Shown here piece by piece: positions 61,586 through 64,000 of a stretch of 64,000 nt of DNA. A program made the position numbers and the translations under genes. The stretch is taken from positions 1 through 64,000 of the forward strand of contig CAJJDP010000005.1 in NCBI GenBank assembly GCA_905182995.1, written 5' to 3'. Within the stretch, counting starts at the first letter, position 1. Each line of letters opens with the position of its first letter. The notes beneath the pieces are model-generated. The model did not search any database. It saw nothing but the letters and a program-made list of their open reading frames with translations, and was not told where the DNA came from. This DNA comes from Paramecium octaurelia (Eukaryota > Ciliophora > Oligohymenophorea > Peniculida > Parameciidae).

Positions 61586-62893
61586 ATGGATAACTGTGGA
61601 TCCTCTGGATATCGGTTGCCTTACTAATTTCTTCATAATTTAGATTGTTTTGAACGATCTTTAATATTAACAGTTTTATCTGGAAATTACATTATTAATT
61701 AAATGAATGATGAACTTGCAAGAGAGACTCTAATTGTTTAACATTAATCACAGCATCTTACCTATACACAAATTCTAAAAGCCCTATAGCCTCAGAGTCA
61801 CAAGACATTCAGATTCAATATTCCTGAGATCTCTATTTTTAATTAAGGTGAAGTAGAATTGTTCATCTCGTAAAGAAGAACAAATCTTAATGGTCAATAT
61901 AAATAACTCAGGAATTTACCACATTATAGACTGAAAGCATTGATGCCTAAAAATGGCTGCATTTGCAAATATGTCGATTAGAATCTTTAAATGATGACAG
62001 ATTTTGAATTGAACATTCTACTCAATAAAAGAAGAAATGAAACAATTTGGAAGGAAATATTCTATTTGCAGTCATAATATTTGGTGGATCAAAGAGTTCT
62101 ATATGTTGCAGAATTAGATGATTCCACAAATTTATACAAACGAGCATACATTGAAGTAGGTATCTTGACAAAGGACATTGTTATTGCTTCATCTCAATTT
62201 ATCACAGATGAAGAGGAAGATCAATATGAAAGAAGCTTAACTTAAGAGTCATTGTGTTAATATTACACTTACAAAATAATTCACTTTCTTGAAAAAGTAA
62301 GGAATATTAAAATAACACATGGGATCTTCAAATGGAGCATAGAGAAATTAAGGCATTATTACTTTGTGGATGCATAAAATGTCAGCTTTTAAAATATTGT
62401 TGTTGAGGATAAAAAGTTAAATTCAAAACATTTAAACCCGCTACAATTGATAGATTCCATAAATGATGATGTAGTTAAGTAATACACTACTTTCTTAAAC
62501 AGTGAATATGAGAAAAAAAAATAAGAGTTTGGTTTCAATGAGAAATAATTTAACATTACAAAGGACAAAGAGACTGAAAATGTATTTAAAGAGATACACA
62601 AGGGTTCAAAAATATAGTATAATTAATTGTTTCGAGATATAGACTCTTTTACTAAATATGAAGGTATGTAAAATATTTATTGATTAGGAATATTATTAAA
62701 ATAAATTAAATAAAAACATACCATCAAATATATTAAGCCTAGACCAAGAATAATGACCATTCAAACTAATTAATCTCCCAACAAAACGTTGCCAGTTAGA
62801 TCATTTACATAATAAAAGTAAAGAACCCCTACCTACAAGCACTACAAGTCAAACTTGAAATATAATACTTTGCCATACTTATTATAATGTTGA
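61586..62893 (+). CDS. Unidentified protein
   Basis: 427 residues from ATG 61586 (MDNCGSSGYRLPYQFLHNLD); intron 62664-62687 (24 nt, containing an in-frame TGA) leaves 428 codons. An upstream ATG at 61582 is in another frame that ends soon. The middle (residues 80-260) alternates beta-like and helical segments (FRFNIPEISIFNQGEVELFI, LYVAELDDSTNLYKRAYIEV, ILTKDIVIASSQFI), suggesting a globular fold. The C-terminus is basic (KPRPRIMTIQTNQSPNKTLP). No family recognised. Intact. Confidence 0.65.
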
Positions 62894-63164
62894 TATATAT
62901 CTTGAAGTGATCATTTAATATTAGTTGTTATAAAATCATATTTATTCTAATTTCTATACTAATTGAGTTTTAGAGGGTGATTGATATTGGATTTACAAAA
63001 TAATTTGTCTAACAAAATCTTAAGAGTAACTAAATACTCTGATTATTTTATTAATAATTGTTGGAAACAATTATTGACTAATATCTTAATTGTAAAACTT
63101 ATCCTAAAATTGAAACGAATAAAGAATTTATTTTAGTTTAATTATAAAAATGCTATTTAATACT
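62894..63164. other. Intergenic between convergent genes
   Basis: About 270 AT-rich bases; nothing recognised. Confidence 0.5.
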
Positions 63165-64000
63165 TCATTATTATTCCATTAACAATTTATCTTCTGATAA
63201 ATCAACGAAACTGGATTCTTTGTTAAGTACTGTTAAGGATAAGGAACTAAATTGGGCTACAGATAATCGTAAATAAAAACCTAGTTATGAGTTGTCTTTC
63301 TTTTCTTTTCTGTTTTTCTCAATGGTTCTGAGATCGCCTAAGAATACATTAAGAATGTTGTCTATGTAATCAACCTCTTGATCTTGTTCGCTTTCGAGTT
63401 ATTGGAGTTATTCAGAAACATCAGTCACATCATATAGGTGCAACATCTAACGTAAATATTTATTTTCTGTCTAAAGACTAGCAATGATACCCTATTAACT
63501 ATCACGATACAAATATAAAAGTACCTCAGATTCAAAATTTGATTGTAATTAATCTTGTTGGACTAGTTCTATGATTTTGAGCATTTTCATTTTCAAATTC
63601 TTGTTTCTGTCTTAGAGGATTTCATTGCGTTTCTAGATAGAATAAATAGAAGGAGTTCATACCTTTTCTTTAAGCCATTCGTCTTTATAGAATTGTGTTT
63701 TTTGGACTTCTTTGTCTTTGGTAAGTAATTCTGTTTTGAGTAGGCGATATTTTTTCATGACTTCTTCTAGGACTTTGGAGTAATCCCTAGTAACAGAATC
63801 GGCATTATGTTCTCTTCTTTCTTTGACAGTGGAGATATTTTCATTGCGACTTCTATTGTTACTAGGTTATCTCTAATGAGCCCCCTTTTTGTTGTATTCA
63901 TAATGCAAACTGATTTGCGGAGTGCGAAAGAGAGTAGGAGAGCATGAGTTTTCGCCTACTTACAAGAGATGAGTACTTTCAATTTTGGCTTTTCTCTGAT
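63165..64000 (-). CDS. Coiled-coil protein, 5' part beyond window
   Basis: Partial: the frame is open to the right edge and the start is outside. Introns 63633-63662 (30 nt), 63492-63524 (33 nt) and 63257-63280 (24 nt). Residues run from a Ser/Arg-rich segment (SNNRSRNENISTVKERREHN) into coiled coil (SKVLEEVMKKYRLLKTELLT; NKNLKMKMLKIIELV; LQQLESEQDQEVDYIDNIL) and end SSFVDLSEDKLLMEQQ before the TGA at 63165-63167. The 33-nt intron is preferred over a 26-nt alternative because the latter runs into a TGA. No family recognised. An ATG at 63902 lies in another frame that is quickly closed. Confidence 0.6.

Overview
The window is ciliate somatic-type DNA, most probably from a Paramecium macronucleus. 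Long, conserved reading frames (Rpn2, HSP110, kinesin, F1 beta) stay open only if TAA and TAG are read as glutamine and TGA is the sole stop. Almost every gene model closes only when tiny introns are removed: I placed more than 50, nearly all 22-30 nt, GT...AG. The DNA is strongly AT-rich, intergenic gaps are tens of bases, and genes lie on both strands with no operons. All coordinates below use this code; in-frame length checks (CDS minus introns divisible by 3) were done for the intact genes.

Layout. 0.3-8.3 kb: five or six consecutive genes that all show broken frames (WD40 remnant, PP2C phosphatase, alpha-carbonic-anhydrase remnant, a CSTPP1/C11orf49-like gene, an unidentified gene, an EF-hand-like gene). 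8.5-14.8 kb: intact proteasome subunit Rpn2 (+) and HSP110 (-). 14.9-17.7 kb: a 1376-bp segment present twice on either side of a single N. 16.9-23.2 kb: two large membrane proteins, one with two membrane spans, a long cytoplasmic helical part and a C-terminal vWA-like domain, the other a cysteine-rich surface protein with C-terminal membrane spans. 23.7-31.4 kb: ALG5 glycosyltransferase, a LACTB2-like metallo-beta-lactamase, a coiled-coil protein, an SCP/FCP1-type phosphatase and mitochondrial F1-ATPase beta. 31.6-40.6 kb: a doubtful gene, a TGA-interrupted ORF, a kinesin, a double zinc-motif protein, coiled-coil proteins, and a second N-flanking duplication (1340 bp). 40.7-46.5 kb: a DPH4-like J-protein, a fusion of a GTPase-like domain to radial spoke protein 3 (RSP3), a helical-repeat protein and a small gene. 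47.0-57.8 kb: B-box protein, a giant coiled-coil with a 231-codon internal duplication, ARL6/BBS3, another coiled coil, NOC1/MAK21 and a cyclic-nucleotide-binding protein. 57.8-64 kb: small and unidentified genes, an ankyrin protein, and a coiled-coil gene cut by the right edge.

Functional picture. Several genes serve cilia (RSP3, ARL6/BBS3, the CSTPP1-like gene, perhaps the kinesin), others are housekeeping: proteostasis (Rpn2, HSP110), ATP synthesis, N-glycosylation (ALG5), diphthamide synthesis (DPH4) and ribosome assembly (NOC1). They are neighbours, not a pathway. The most notable items are the GTPase-like/RSP3 fusion with a long C-terminal extension, the two-span vWA protein, the decayed 8-kb block, two ORFs interrupted by TGA, and two divergent gene pairs whose start codons are only 11 and 14 bp apart. 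Both 1.3-1.4 kb direct repeats look like unmerged contig ends, so the partial gene copies in them should not be counted as paralogues.
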